From: Bacteroidia bacterium
GTDB lineage: Bacteria > Bacteroidota > Bacteroidia > Flavobacteriales > Flavobacteriaceae
Assembly: GCA_030428705.1 (NCBI GenBank)
Contig: JAUIDI010000001.1
Location: forward strand, 434,001-498,000
Reading direction: 5' to 3'
Length of the DNA stretch: 64,000 bases
Below are positions 17,811 through 26,966 of the stretch, piece by piece. The notes beneath the pieces were generated by a model. That model was not told the origin of the DNA, searched no databases, and saw nothing but the letters and a program-made list of their open reading frames with translations. The position numbers and the translations under genes were made by a program. Each line of letters opens with the position of its first letter. Position 1 is the first letter of the stretch.

Positions 17811-19091
17811 TTATCCCCCAAATGCAGGCAATAGTTTTGTGCTTAGGTCACCAAAACCGATTCGGATACCGTCTTTTTCACAGTAGCCCTTCATGGTGAC
17901 CGTATCACCATCGTGGATGAACTTACGTTCCTCACCATTTTTTAGGGCAACGGGTTTGGTGCCCTGCCAAGCCAGTTCGAGCATGGAGCCGTAGGAATCG
18001 GAGGTTGGACCCGATAAGGTGCCACTACCCATCATGTCGCCACTGTTGATCTTACAGCCATTAATGGTATGGTGGGCCAATTGTTGTGCCATCGTCCAAT
18101 ACATATACTTGAAATTTGACTTGGTCACGGTAGTCGGTGAACTTCCCTCGGGAGTAATATCAACTTCTAAATGAATGTCAAAACTGTGCTTGCCCGATTG
18201 TTTTAGGTAAGGAAACGGTTCCGGATCCTGTTTTGGGCTCTCTACCCTAAAAGGTTCCAAAGCATCAAGGGTAACTATCCATGGGGAAATCGACGAAGCG
18301 AAACTCTTGGCCAGAAATGGCCCGAGCGGAACATATTCCCACTTTTGAATGTCGCGGGCACTCCAATCGTTGAAAACGACCATTCCGAAAATATAATCCT
18401 CTGCCTCATTGATGTCTATCGGTTCTCCCATGGCATTGGCATCTGTCGTGATAAAGGCCATTTCAAGCTCAAAATCGACCAAGCGAGAAGGCCCGAATAA
18501 AGGTTTTTCGACCCCCTTGGGCAACGTTTGTCCCATCGGCCGCCGTACCGCCGTGCCACTGGGTACTATAGTAGAACTTCTACCGTGATAACCTACGGGA
18601 AGATGTAACCAATTGGGCATTAGGGCATTTTCGGGATCACGGAACATCGTGCCAACGTTGGTAGCATGTTCCTTGCTTGAATAGAAATCGGTATAATCGC
18701 CTATCAATACGGGCAATTGCATTTCTATTTCGTCGATTGCGAACAGGACTATTTTTTTATGTTCCTCATTGTGTTGGAGATCCGTATTTTGAGCATCGAA
18801 GATCTCACTTATGCGATTACGAACCAAACGCCAGGTCTTTTTGCCATCGGAAATAAAATCGTTCAGGGTGTCTTGCAAGAATATGTCTTCGGTCAAAGGT
18901 ATTCCTGCGAAATATCCCAGTTGGTGTAGCGCGCCCAAATCTATAGCTGTATCACCGATTCGGGTACCGATGGTGATAATATCATCACGGGTCAGAAAGA
19001 CCCCGAACGGGATGTTTTGAATCGGGAAATCGGAATTATTGGGAACCGTGAGCCAAGTTTTTTTATTGGGATTGTTTGCTTCTAGAGACAT
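17811..19091 (-). CDS. fahA: Fumarylacetoacetase
   Basis: Hydrolyses fumarylacetoacetate to fumarate and acetoacetate, the last step of tyrosine degradation. The 426-residue length fits the bacterial/eukaryotic full-length enzyme. Seen are the N-terminal SH3-like domain (IPFGVFLTRDD), the metal/substrate region DFYSSKEHATNVGTMFR, WLHLPVGYHGRSSTIVPSGT, the ELEMAFITT strand with metal-binding glutamates, VFNDWSARDIQKWEYVPLGP, and MMGSGTLSGP near the end. No other tyrosine-degradation genes (hppD, hmgA) are adjacent; the gene stands alone, divergent from glyA. Confidence 0.96.
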   Translation of the reverse strand: MSLEANNPNKKTWLTVPNNSDFPIQNIPFGVFLTRDDIITIGTRIGDTAIDLGALHQLGYFAGIPLTEDIFLQDTLNDFISDGKKTWRLVRNRISEIFDAQNTDLQHNEEHKKIVLFAIDEIEMQLPVLIGDYTDFYSSKEHATNVGTMFRDPENALMPNWLHLPVGYHGRSSTIVPSGTAVRRPMGQTLPKGVEKPLFGPSRLVDFELEMAFITTDANAMGEPIDINEAEDYIFGMVVFNDWSARDIQKWEYVPLGPFLAKSFASSISPWIVTLDALEPFRVESPKQDPEPFPYLKQSGKHSFDIHLEVDITPEGSSPTTVTKSNFKYMYWTMAQQLAHHTINGCKINSGDMMGSGTLSGPTSDSYGSMLELAWQGTKPVALKNGEERKFIHDGDTVTMKGYCEKDGIRIGFGDLSTKLLPAFGG

Positions 19092-19128
19092 GGGCGATTT
19101 GTTAATTTTCGTTTGATAAATTCTTGAT

Positions 19129-19136
19129 CAAATATA
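19129..19136 (-). promoter_or_regulatory. Putative -7 element of fahA
   Basis: Minus strand TATATTTG, exact TAnnTTTG match, 37 bases before the fahA start. The nearest upstream TTG is at a spacing of 25 bases, slightly beyond the usual range. Confidence 0.4.
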
Positions 19137-19168
19137 TTCTTTTCTACCAATTAACGATTGGCAATTTG

Positions 19169-19176
19169 TATTTTTG
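19169..19176 (+). promoter_or_regulatory. Putative -7 element of glyA
   Basis: TATTTTTG, exact TAnnTTTG match, 26 bases before the glyA ATG. No good -33 box was found. Together with the fahA element it defines back-to-back promoters in the 111-base divergent gap. Confidence 0.4.
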
Positions 19177-19202
19177 CCACTCATTTAACAGTATATCCGA
19201 CT

Positions 19203-20477
19203 ATGCAACGAGATACCCGTGTCTTTGAACTTATCGAAGCAGAAAAACAACGCCAAATCAATGGAATCGAACTCATAGCCTCAGAGAATTTTACCAGTCC
19301 TCAGGTGATGGAGGCTGCCGGTTCAGTATTGACCAACAAATATGCCGAAGGGTATCCTGGCAAACGATACTATGGAGGTTGTGAGGTAGTCGATGAGGTA
19401 GAGCAGCTGGCCATTGATCGTGCAAAAGAGCTGTTTGGTGCCGAATACGCCAATGTACAGCCGCATTCGGGATCCCAGGCCAATGCATCGGTCTACCATG
19501 CATGCCTAAGCCCGGGAGATACCATTTTGGGTTTTGATCTATCGCATGGAGGGCATTTGACCCATGGTTCACCTGTGAATTTTTCGGGCAAATTGTACAA
19601 TCCTGTTTTTTATGGTGTGGATGAGGAAACCGGGGTATTGAATTACGAAAAGATTCAAGAAATTGCTTTAAAGGAAAGACCTAAGCTTATAATGGCCGGG
19701 GCTTCGGCATATTCACGCGATATGGACTTTGCCAAGTTCCGTGAAATTGCCGATAGTGTCAATGCCATTTTGGTAGCGGACATTTCGCACCCGGCAGGTT
19801 TGATTGCCAAAGGTATCATGAAAGATCCGATTCCCCATTGCCATATTGTTACTACGACGACCCACAAAACCCTGCGTGGGCCAAGGGGTGGATTGATTTT
19901 GATGGGAAAGGATTTCGACAATCCATTTGGCATCAAGTTGAAGAACGGAAACCTTAGAAAAATGTCGGCACTTTTGGACTTGGCCGTTTTTCCGGGAAAC
20001 CAAGGTGGACCCTTGGAGCATATTATAGCAGCGAAAGCGGTTGCTTTTGGCGAAGCACTTTCCGATGATTTTTTACAGTATCAATTACGGGTCAAGAAAA
20101 ATGCGGCTGCCATGGCGAAAGCCTTCGTGGCGAAAGGATATCATATCATTTCCGGTGGAACCGATAATCATATGATGCTGATCGATCTTCGCAATAAGAA
20201 TATTACGGGAAAAGATGCCGAGAAGGTTTTGGTCAAAGCGGATATCACGGCCAATAAAAATATGGTACCCTTTGATGACAAGTCTCCTTTTGTGACTTCG
20301 GGAATCAGGTTCGGTACGGCAGCCATTACCACAAGAGGACTCGAAGTCAATGATATGGCCAAGATTGTGGATTTGGTCGATCGCGTACTAATGAATCCTG
20401 AGGACGAAAGTATAATTGCTAAGGTCAAAGACGAGGTCAACGAAATGATGGGAGAAAGGGAATTGTTCAACCCCTGA
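19203..20477 (+). CDS. glyA: Serine hydroxymethyltransferase
   Basis: PLP enzyme that interconverts serine and glycine and charges tetrahydrofolate with a one-carbon unit. The start ATG at 19203 ([18 protein letters not shown]) gives 424 residues, the normal length for Bacteroidota; the frame extends 15 codons upstream without support. Characteristic motifs are [35 protein letters not shown], the PLP lysine in [15 protein letters not shown], and [18 protein letters not shown]. Single gene, divergent from fahA. Confidence 0.98.
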   Translation: MQRDTRVFELIEAEKQRQINGIELIASENFTSPQVMEAAGSVLTNKYAEGYPGKRYYGGCEVVDEVEQLAIDRAKELFGAEYANVQPHSGSQANASVYHACLSPGDTILGFDLSHGGHLTHGSPVNFSGKLYNPVFYGVDEETGVLNYEKIQEIALKERPKLIMAGASAYSRDMDFAKFREIADSVNAILVADISHPAGLIAKGIMKDPIPHCHIVTTTTHKTLRGPRGGLILMGKDFDNPFGIKLKNGNLRKMSALLDLAVFPGNQGGPLEHIIAAKAVAFGEALSDDFLQYQLRVKKNAAAMAKAFVAKGYHIISGGTDNHMMLIDLRNKNITGKDAEKVLVKADITANKNMVPFDDKSPFVTSGIRFGTAAITTRGLEVNDMAKIVDLVDRVLMNPEDESIIAKVKDEVNEMMGERELFNP

Positions 20478-20509
20478 ATCAAGAAAACAGGGCTAAATAA
20501 GTCCTATCG

Positions 20510-21166
20510 CTAGGGAAATATGAACAAGCTACCCGGTAGCAACATGCGGCTTTCCAAATCATAAATAAGGGGCTTTTTTTCCGATTCGAAGTAGAGTCCC
20601 CAATATTTATAATATTCTTCTTTGTCCCTTTCAATGAATACCGGTCCATCGATCAAGGTATCGATGTTTACCTCTTCGTCATCCGAGTCAAAAACAGGAA
20701 TATATATTTCAAACGGCATTTCACCCAGTTCTTTTGTCATATGCACATAATGTCTGCCTATCTCGGAAACGATTTTTTGTAATTCGGCAGTAACACTTTG
20801 GGTATGAATCCTATTAATAATGATAGCGGTATCTTTCAAAAAGATGGAAAATTCATCGATATCAACGGTAAAAGGGTTCTTTGATTCAAGTGTTTTTAGA
20901 TGTTTTGTCAATGAATATCCCTTCGAATGAAAAGCTCCCCATTCATCTTTCTTAAAGTGAAATAACAATCCCGCGAGGCTAAGGTTGCAGGTCAGTTCTA
21001 AAGTCAGTAGACACTCATTTTTTTCGGTAAGTCGCTTGGTAACGTAAATTGAAGAAAAGAAGTCTTTTTCAAGGGCATTTACGAATACATCAAGTCCTAT
21101 GAGTTCAAATTCTTTCGAACCTCCCTTGAACAATGCATTTCTAAAATTATCCGGAGTGAATGGCAT
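20510..21166 (-). CDS. Hypothetical protein
   Basis: A 218-residue protein that I do not recognise. It has no signal peptide or membrane segment and begins MPFTPDNFRNALFKGGSKEF. It contains a predicted helix-rich middle (TAIIINRIHTQSVTAELQKI) and an acidic stretch DSDDEEVNIDTLIDGPVF, ending LLPGSLFIFP. It is the last gene of the minus-strand signalling cluster, 160 bases downstream of the response regulator, but has its own upstream inverted repeat (21230-21256) matching one in front of the LytTR gene, so separate regulation is likely. Confidence 0.7.
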   Translation of the reverse strand: MPFTPDNFRNALFKGGSKEFELIGLDVFVNALEKDFFSSIYVTKRLTEKNECLLTLELTCNLSLAGLLFHFKKDEWGAFHSKGYSLTKHLKTLESKNPFTVDIDEFSIFLKDTAIIINRIHTQSVTAELQKIVSEIGRHYVHMTKELGEMPFEIYIPVFDSDDEEVNIDTLIDGPVFIERDKEEYYKYWGLYFESEKKPLIYDLESRMLLPGSLFIFP

Positions 21167-21229
21167 AAATGGTCTGCAAAAGTCTGTCCTTTATCAAAAT
21201 TAGAGGTAAACCGACATTCTAGACCACAG

Positions 21230-21256
21230 AAAAACCTTGTAAAAAAGAAGGTTTTT
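21230..21256. promoter_or_regulatory. Inverted repeat AAAAACCTT-N9-AAGGTTTTT
   Basis: Perfect 9-base arms around a 9-base spacer, 64 bases before the hypothetical gene at 20510-21166. The same arrangement, with 8-base arms and N9, followed on the plus strand by CGTAAAA, occurs at 25291-25315 before the LytTR gene. Either a shared operator or a small dispersed repeat. Confidence 0.5.
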
Positions 21257-21326
21257 GTCGTAAAACGCTCAAATTTTATTTAAAATACTGATTTATAAGT
21301 AGTTGTAAAGTAAAATTATTGCTTAA

Positions 21327-21998
21327 TTAGATAAAACCTTTTTCCCTGGCCCTTTCAATCAAGGTAAAATCGTTACCATCGTCGATACCGAACAGTGTTT
21401 TTATTTTTCTTTTTCTGGTCTCGATAGTGGTAAGGGATAAAGACAGCAACGGAGAAATGTCCTTGGTACGAACCCCTGTGGAAATGTGGTAAAGAATTTT
21501 TTTATCGGTTTCGTCGATCAAATCGTTATTGGCCATGGTCTTTCTGATTACCGATAGGGCACTGGCCGTGTAATATGGAGGGTCCGAGATTACTTTTTTG
21601 ACCATATCGATCAACGACGCCTCATCGATTTCCGACTTCACCATATAACCGTCGGGATCTGTCGTTTGAAGAATACTTTTGATTCTGAAGGCATCGCTGA
21701 AGGAAGACATATAGACCAATTTTGTATTCGGTGCGACCTTACGGGCCAACTTTCCCAAGTCTTCTCCCGAACGTGCATCTTTTGATTCAGGTCCGAACAA
21801 TTGAATATCGAGCAAAAAGATATCGTATCGGTACAGTTTTTCCGATTCTTGGATTCTGCGTGCAGCCTCTTCAAAAGTTTTGCTGGTATCGACCATTACT
21901 TCATAACCATCAAAACTGGCACCCTCTAGGATATACTTATAGCCTAAAGTTGTCATTTCATGGTCATCGACCGCCAAAATACGTTTATACTCTTTCAT
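21327..21998 (-). CDS. NarL/FixJ-type response regulator
   Basis: A 223-residue two-component regulator. The receiver has Asp11/Asp12, the phospho-acceptor Asp64 in YDIFLLDIQLFG, and the conserved Lys in GYMVKSEID. The C-terminal LuxR-type helix-turn-helix is ILYHISTGVRTKDISPLL, LSLTTIETRKRKIKTLFG. It starts 14 bases after the stop of the sensor kinase gene and is certainly its partner. DNA targets are unknown. Confidence 0.92.
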   Translation of the reverse strand: MKEYKRILAVDDHEMTTLGYKYILEGASFDGYEVMVDTSKTFEEAARRIQESEKLYRYDIFLLDIQLFGPESKDARSGEDLGKLARKVAPNTKLVYMSSFSDAFRIKSILQTTDPDGYMVKSEIDEASLIDMVKKVISDPPYYTASALSVIRKTMANNDLIDETDKKILYHISTGVRTKDISPLLSLSLTTIETRKRKIKTLFGIDDGNDFTLIERAREKGFI

Positions 21999-22012
21999 TT
22001 ATCAGGATGTAC

Positions 22013-24118
22013 CTATACTTTGATGCCTTCTTTTTTCAATATATTATCCAGTTCTTCCGAATGATACATTATAGGTATTTTTAGATATAATGCGGTTCCT
22101 TTACCTTTTTCGCTTTCAATATGCCAACTTCCTCCTAATTTATCGATTCGAGAACTAATGTTACGCGTACCGATGCCCTTTTTTCGCTTTTTCGAATCGA
22201 ATCCCTTGCCATCATCTATTATCGAAATATCGAGTAGGTCATTTACCGCTGCAAAGTTAACAACTAAATTGTTACTTTGTGCGTGTTTTACTACATTTTG
22301 TATACTTTCTTGAACAATTCGGTACAGGTTTATTTTGATATCACCGCTTAAACCATCCCATTGTACCTGCTCATCATGCGTAAAAGTGGTGTTTATCTCC
22401 GAAACATTTTCGGTGGTTTCCAATAGGTTTTGAATCGAATTGATGAAGTTGGGCATATCGCTGTAGGCGGTATGGCTCAACTCATGCGATATCGAACGTA
22501 TTTCCCCTTCGATATTTCGCAAAAGTTCAAGAGCCTCTTTTTTCTGCCCCAGTGCTTCGTCGTCCGATTTTTTGTTAAGACCGGTCAGCACCATTCGGGC
22601 GCCGAGCATTTTACCTAATACCCCATCATGCAATTCTTCGGAAATTCTTTTTTGTTCCATTTTCTTGCCCTCATCGAATTTTTGCTGTTGTGAGAGCATT
22701 AGGTTGAAGATTTCTTGGTTGGCCGTTTGCTGGGCCCGTTGAAACCTTAATTTTTGGTTTTTTCGGCGCTGGTCGATTACAAGATACCCTAAAAAGGCCA
22801 TGACCAACACACCAATGGCGATACCGGCCAACAAACGCTTTTCTTTGATAAGTGTTTCGTTCTCGGCAATAAACTCATCGGTTTCAAAACGGATCCGGGC
22901 GAACTTGTCGCGCAATTTACGTTCGGCCAATTGTAGACTATCGTTAAGGTCAATGTATTCTCTTGTATAGATGGAAGCGTTTTTTACGTCAACTTGACTT
23001 AATAGGTGCAAAATTTCCAATAAGCGTTCGTTGTTGTCACTTTGCATAGCATAATCTTTTGCCTTTAAAGCATTTGCTAATGCGGGAAGGGTGTCTTTGT
23101 TGGCCCAATAGTAGTCGGCCAGATAATAACAACTACCAGCCATACCGGCAAGGTCTCCAATACTGTCCCGTATCTGAAAGGACTTTTTTAGTAACTGTTC
23201 TACACTGGTCATGTCACCCGACTTATATTTGCTTTCAGCCAAGTTATGTAAGGCCCTAGCATAAAGGTCGGGCTTGGTTCTCTTCAAACTATTTTGTCCG
23301 GTTATTTTACTGAAATAAGAAACGGCCCTTTTATAATCTCCCATTTCCATAAATACTACTCCCAAATTATTGTTTTCAAAGGCTTCAAAAGCCTTCTTAT
23401 TTTCCAATTTTTGAAGATAATTGTTAGCCGTATCGTAATATTCCAAAGCTCTATCAAATTCCTTTAGATCCTTGGCTATGACCCCTAATAGGTTATAACA
23501 GCTATATAAATCCTCATTTGCGTTTAATGGTTTTAACAATTCAATGGCCTTGATGGCATTTGTTTCTCCGCCGGCATAATCCTTGGCGCTTTGTTGGATA
23601 TTGGCCATAAAAAAAAGAAACTTTGCGGCATTTAGTTGATCGTTCAAATCGGCAAAGATTTTTTGTGCCTGGGCGTAGTGGTAATAGGCACTATCTTTTA
23701 CGCCTTTTTTTTCGAAAAAATAGGCAAGATCCCAAGTTCGCCTTGCCACATTGGCCGAATCTCCTATGGAAATCCCGATCGACTTTGCCATTTTATTTGC
23801 TTTCCTGAATTCGGTAGAATCATCCAACATTAAATACGACCATTGGATCCGGGACAAATACCTAAGTTTTATGGAGTCATTGGAATTTAGGATTGCTGCT
23901 TGTCGTGCCTTATTCAGTGAGGTTAATCGTGCCGTATGTGATTTTTGATTGTCAAGACTGTTCTCGATCCAAATTAAAATACTGTCCTGCGCCGTATTTT
24001 GTGCATCTGTTTTGGAGTGATTTCCTTGTTTTGTACATGAATTGAACAAACTTAAAAAGCAAATGACCAATAACTTGGCTCCGCTTAAAAAACCATATGT
24101 TTTAGTTGCGAGGTACAT
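22013..24118 (-). CDS. Sensor histidine kinase with periplasmic TPR domain (HisKA_3 type)
   Basis: A 701-residue membrane kinase. Residues 10-28 are a hydrophobic signal segment ending in LFNSC, possibly a lipobox. Residues about 90-380 are tandem TPR-like helical pairs (for example EFDRALEYYDTANNYLQKLE and GDYKRAVSYFSKI). A transmembrane helix covers about 430-448. Then follow a HisKA_3 dimerisation region with the phospho-acceptor His497 in ISEELHDGVLGKML, and a HATPase domain with DISIIDDGKGFD and GTRNISSRIDKLGG. Kinases of this shape in Bacteroidota sense envelope or nutrient signals; the ligand is unknown. The partner response regulator follows directly. Confidence 0.92.
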   Translation of the reverse strand: MYLATKTYGFLSGAKLLVICFLSLFNSCTKQGNHSKTDAQNTAQDSILIWIENSLDNQKSHTARLTSLNKARQAAILNSNDSIKLRYLSRIQWSYLMLDDSTEFRKANKMAKSIGISIGDSANVARRTWDLAYFFEKKGVKDSAYYHYAQAQKIFADLNDQLNAAKFLFFMANIQQSAKDYAGGETNAIKAIELLKPLNANEDLYSCYNLLGVIAKDLKEFDRALEYYDTANNYLQKLENKKAFEAFENNNLGVVFMEMGDYKRAVSYFSKITGQNSLKRTKPDLYARALHNLAESKYKSGDMTSVEQLLKKSFQIRDSIGDLAGMAGSCYYLADYYWANKDTLPALANALKAKDYAMQSDNNERLLEILHLLSQVDVKNASIYTREYIDLNDSLQLAERKLRDKFARIRFETDEFIAENETLIKEKRLLAGIAIGVLVMAFLGYLVIDQRRKNQKLRFQRAQQTANQEIFNLMLSQQQKFDEGKKMEQKRISEELHDGVLGKMLGARMVLTGLNKKSDDEALGQKKEALELLRNIEGEIRSISHELSHTAYSDMPNFINSIQNLLETTENVSEINTTFTHDEQVQWDGLSGDIKINLYRIVQESIQNVVKHAQSNNLVVNFAAVNDLLDISIIDDGKGFDSKKRKKGIGTRNISSRIDKLGGSWHIESEKGKGTALYLKIPIMYHSEELDNILKKEGIKV

Positions 24119-24135
24119 TTACTACAAGATAAAAA

Positions 24136-24166
24136 AAAAGCCTTAAATGATCTATTTAAGGCTTTT
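24136..24166 (-). terminator. Terminator of the small lipoprotein gene
   Basis: Perfect 13-base stem AAAAGCCTTAAAT / ATTTAAGGCTTTT with loop GATCT. On the minus strand it is followed by a T-run (A-run 24131-24139 on plus). It lies between the small lipoprotein gene and the kinase gene, so the kinase needs its own promoter or read-through. Confidence 0.88.
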
Positions 24167-24187
24167 ACATTTCAGGGGAAATATATT

Positions 24188-24361
24188 TTATTGACCACCA
24201 CTGCCATTGCTAGTTTGTGTTTGATCATTGTCACTGGCATCGACATCCTGAACATCGTATAGCGCTTGGGTCTCTTCAACACTGCTTTCAGGTTGACAAG
24301 AAAACATTCCGAACGCCATTAACACTACCGCAAAAATACTTACTGCTTTTTTCATCTTCAT
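24188..24361 (-). CDS. Small lipoprotein, 57 residues
   Basis: A short gene. The minus strand from the ATG at 24361 reads MKMKKAVSIFAVVLMAFGMF followed by SC and a 35-residue mature part, stop TAA at 24188. The signal peptide and lipobox (GMFSC) are clear. The mature peptide is acidic and polar (QPESSVEETQALYDVQDVDA) and ends in a Gly/Ser/Asn/Gln-rich tail (TSNGSGGQ), without cysteines. It lies between the LytTR gene and the TPR kinase, and has a strong terminator right behind it, which supports an expressed gene. Function unknown; a role as an envelope signal for the neighbouring kinase is only a guess. Confidence 0.78.
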   Translation of the reverse strand: MKMKKAVSIFAVVLMAFGMFSCQPESSVEETQALYDVQDVDASDNDQTQTSNGSGGQ

Positions 24362-24504
24362 TAAAGTTTAAAAGGTTATTAACTAAAAGGTCAATGTTCA
24401 CGGGCTAAACTAATTTTAGTCGCAGAATAGGCTGATTGCAAAAAAAAAATACGAGTGAACGAGGGTACTTTAAGAGTATTTATACCCAATTTGAAAGAAT
24501 CGGG

Positions 24505-25236
24505 TCAATTAAAGGATGAAATCGACTTTTTTGACAACATTTTTTTTAACCCATCTATGTTGCCGCGATAACCCTTGGAGAAAGGCAGTTGCTTGGGTAC
24601 ATCTTTTAATGAACAAATGTTCTTTCCGTAGTTGATCCGTGAGATGTAATCGGTGTTTACAATATAGCTCTGGTGAATTCTTACGAAGTTTTTGGGCAAT
24701 TGTTCTTCAAAGGTCTTCAAGGTCTTAAAGGCATTGGTTACGGATCCATCTTTCATAATGAATTCTGTAGTATTGTTGTCGGCCTTTAGGTACAGGATTT
24801 CACTTGTGTCCAAATACTGGAAATCGCTGTACGATTTGAGACAAAGCGTCTGAGACTTGGTGGATTTTGGCAGTTTCTTTTTCAGGCGCAACAATGATTT
24901 TCGGATGTCAAATTCATTATAAGGCTGTAACCAATAGTCGAAGAAGTCATTTTTGATGGCCTCGTAAGCATAGGCCTTGGTTTTTGCCACACCGATGATA
25001 AGCGGCATTTCTTTAACATAAAGGTGCATTTCGACTACCATCTGAAAATGTGCCGAAGCATCCTCATTAAGATTGATAATGACCAGATCGGGGGAGTGTT
25101 TTAGAATTTGGTTTAGACCTGCATCACTGTTTTGCGCCAAGCCACAATGCACAAAGTCGCCATACTCCTCCAAGTAGTGCTGTAGCTGTAAATTGGAGGT
25201 GGCATCGGAATCGATTATGGTATAGGCATATTCCAA
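24505..25236 (-). CDS. LytTR-family regulator with degenerate receiver domain
   Basis: A 243-residue protein with a CheY-like N-terminus and a C-terminal LytTR DNA-binding domain (about 140-240: ILYLKADNNTTEFIMKDG, LPKNFVRIHQSYIVNTDYI). The receiver looks inactive: the phospho-acceptor position in PDLVIINLNED is Asn55 instead of Asp, and the conserved Lys-Pro is replaced by Gln104-Pro (DYWLQPYNEF). The start is a TTG at 25236 (MEYAYTIIDSD); no in-frame ATG was found in the 39 bases upstream. It probably regulates transcription independently of phosphorylation. It heads the signalling cluster and has a long inverted repeat 55-79 bases upstream. Confidence 0.85.
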   Translation of the reverse strand: MEYAYTIIDSDATSNLQLQHYLEEYGDFVHCGLAQNSDAGLNQILKHSPDLVIINLNEDASAHFQMVVEMHLYVKEMPLIIGVAKTKAYAYEAIKNDFFDYWLQPYNEFDIRKSLLRLKKKLPKSTKSQTLCLKSYSDFQYLDTSEILYLKADNNTTEFIMKDGSVTNAFKTLKTFEEQLPKNFVRIHQSYIVNTDYISRINYGKNICSLKDVPKQLPFSKGYRGNIDGLKKMLSKKSISSFN

Positions 25237-25290
25237 GTACCTGAATTTATTGTTGCAAAGTAGTGATAGTTAATGAAACCGTACGCTAGT

Positions 25291-25315
25291 AAAACCTTAT
25301 AAATACAAAGGTTTT
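25291..25315. promoter_or_regulatory. Inverted repeat AAAACCTT-N9-AAGGTTTT
   Basis: Perfect 8-base arms with a 9-base spacer, 55 bases upstream of the LytTR start, followed on the plus strand by TTCTGCGTAAAA. Matches the site at 21230-21256 in sequence, spacing and the trailing CGTAAAA. Confidence 0.5.
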
Positions 25316-25386
25316 TCTGCGTAAAATGTTGAAAATGAACATTTTTGAAGGAAAAAACTTTCAATTTTGAAACTTTTGGAGATGAC

Positions 25387-26955
25387 CTAATCTTTTGGGG
25401 TATTTTGATAGGCTCCGATATCGGGTGAAGCCGTGCGGTCGATTCCTAATATGTCGAAAGGGGCTAGCAGAGCATATTCTTCAGCTGCATTTGCCTTACC
25501 GAACGATGCTTCACCTATTCGAAAATCGTTCTTTTTAGCATTCCAAAAATCGGTATCTTCATTGAGAATAGGCTGTTCAAAATGCGAGGAATCTTGAAAA
25601 TCGTAAAGCGGGTTTTCGCTGAAATTCCCGTTGGAATCCTTGAACTTGATCAAGCAGTGCGAAAAATAATAATCGAAGGTGTTTGATCCGTTGGAACGGA
25701 GGGCTAGCTCAATATTGGTATTGCCATCGATAATGCAATTCAAGAACTGGGCCCGTTCGAGGTCGGCCGCCACTTCGCCACTTTGCCCAATGGCATAATT
25801 GTCCAATTCGACGGCCGACCCTGATCGAAAACCATTTTGCCAATAGTTGGCGATTGTCGAATGTGTAAAAATATAGTCGCCACCATTGTTCAGGTAGAGA
25901 GAAATGTGTCCCGAATTTCCCAGCACACAGTTCTCACCGATAATCGATGTGGTCTTGCCCCAAAGGTTTATCGAAGCGCTATTGTATAACTGGCTGTTTT
26001 TAAGGGTTAGGGTAGGGGATCCGTTATGGCCCTCGACAAACAGACCAATGGTCGCGTTTTTAAGGGTCAGGTGTTCGATGACATTATCGACACTTCCATC
26101 CGAGAGCCAAATTGTGCCCCATTGTCCCGGAATATCATCGAATTCGGGTTCCAAACGATCTCCTTCGAAAATCACCTCGTTTTCCATTAAGTCCTCGTCA
26201 GAACTCAATGCGCCATTGATTTTAAGGGAAGCATTTTCCGAAACGAAGATGCCTGAGTCTTTGTGAAAATGAACACGGCTTCCCGGTTGGATAGAAAGTG
26301 TCTTGTCTTGCGGCACCGCCGCATATCCATAGATTACATAAGGTTTCTCGTTTGTGAAATCCAACTGGCTGTCGTCAAGGTAGAACCCTTCAACCCGGAT
26401 TTCGTTTCCTTCGTGATCAATGTCGATCGGGATTGTTTCTTTCTCTCCGTCGGCCAATGTTCGGGGGTATAGGAAAATTGCGTCCCGTACCAGCGTAACG
26501 AGTTGCACCTGCTGTAGGTCGTCGCCCGAATCAAATTGTAAAGCGTCGGTATATAAAAAGGAATTTTGCGCAGAAGTCGTAATGTCGTGGGTGGTCTCGA
26601 TGAGTATGAAGAGACTATCTTCGGCAAAAATGGGAATATTGCGAAATTCCTTACCGGCAACACCGTCCACATTAAGTCGATAATCGCTATTCGGGCCTTT
26701 TGCCAAGCGGATCGATGGAACCTCGATATCATCGCGCGTGCGGTTGTATACTTTAAGTGTATAGGTACTGCTGCCGATATTCGTAAAGATCGTATCCAAA
26801 AAAACGGTGTCTTTAGAGAATTCTAGATTCCCGGCGCTGGGGGCATACTCCAAATCCTTACGGCACGAGCCCCAAAGAACGAATAAAACGGCCAAAGGCA
26901 GAAGATAGGCGTACCTGGGCATTTTATCAGGGAATGATTTTAGGAAGTTTGCCAT
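25387..26955 (-). CDS. Lipoprotein with right-handed beta-helix repeats
   Basis: A 522-residue predicted surface or periplasmic lipoprotein. The start ATG at 26955 (MANFLKSFPDKMPRYAYLLP) gives a signal peptide ending in lipobox LWGSC; an in-frame ATG at 26922 (MPRYAYLLP) is equally possible. The first 200 residues are beta-rich and contain TVFLDTIFTNIGSSTYTLKV. From about residue 260 onward come parallel beta-helix type repeats (VIFEGDRLEPEFDDIPGQWG, VIEHLTLKNATIGLFVEG, NLWGKTTSIIGENCVLG, LNCIIDGNTNIELAL). Such helices usually bind or cleave polysaccharide, but no catalytic set is visible. Third gene of an operon with the thioesterase and glutaminyl cyclase. Confidence 0.82.
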   Translation of the reverse strand: MANFLKSFPDKMPRYAYLLPLAVLFVLWGSCRKDLEYAPSAGNLEFSKDTVFLDTIFTNIGSSTYTLKVYNRTRDDIEVPSIRLAKGPNSDYRLNVDGVAGKEFRNIPIFAEDSLFILIETTHDITTSAQNSFLYTDALQFDSGDDLQQVQLVTLVRDAIFLYPRTLADGEKETIPIDIDHEGNEIRVEGFYLDDSQLDFTNEKPYVIYGYAAVPQDKTLSIQPGSRVHFHKDSGIFVSENASLKINGALSSDEDLMENEVIFEGDRLEPEFDDIPGQWGTIWLSDGSVDNVIEHLTLKNATIGLFVEGHNGSPTLTLKNSQLYNSASINLWGKTTSIIGENCVLGNSGHISLYLNNGGDYIFTHSTIANYWQNGFRSGSAVELDNYAIGQSGEVAADLERAQFLNCIIDGNTNIELALRSNGSNTFDYYFSHCLIKFKDSNGNFSENPLYDFQDSSHFEQPILNEDTDFWNAKKNDFRIGEASFGKANAAEEYALLAPFDILGIDRTASPDIGAYQNTPKD

Positions 26956-26966
26956 ATTTGAAGCAG

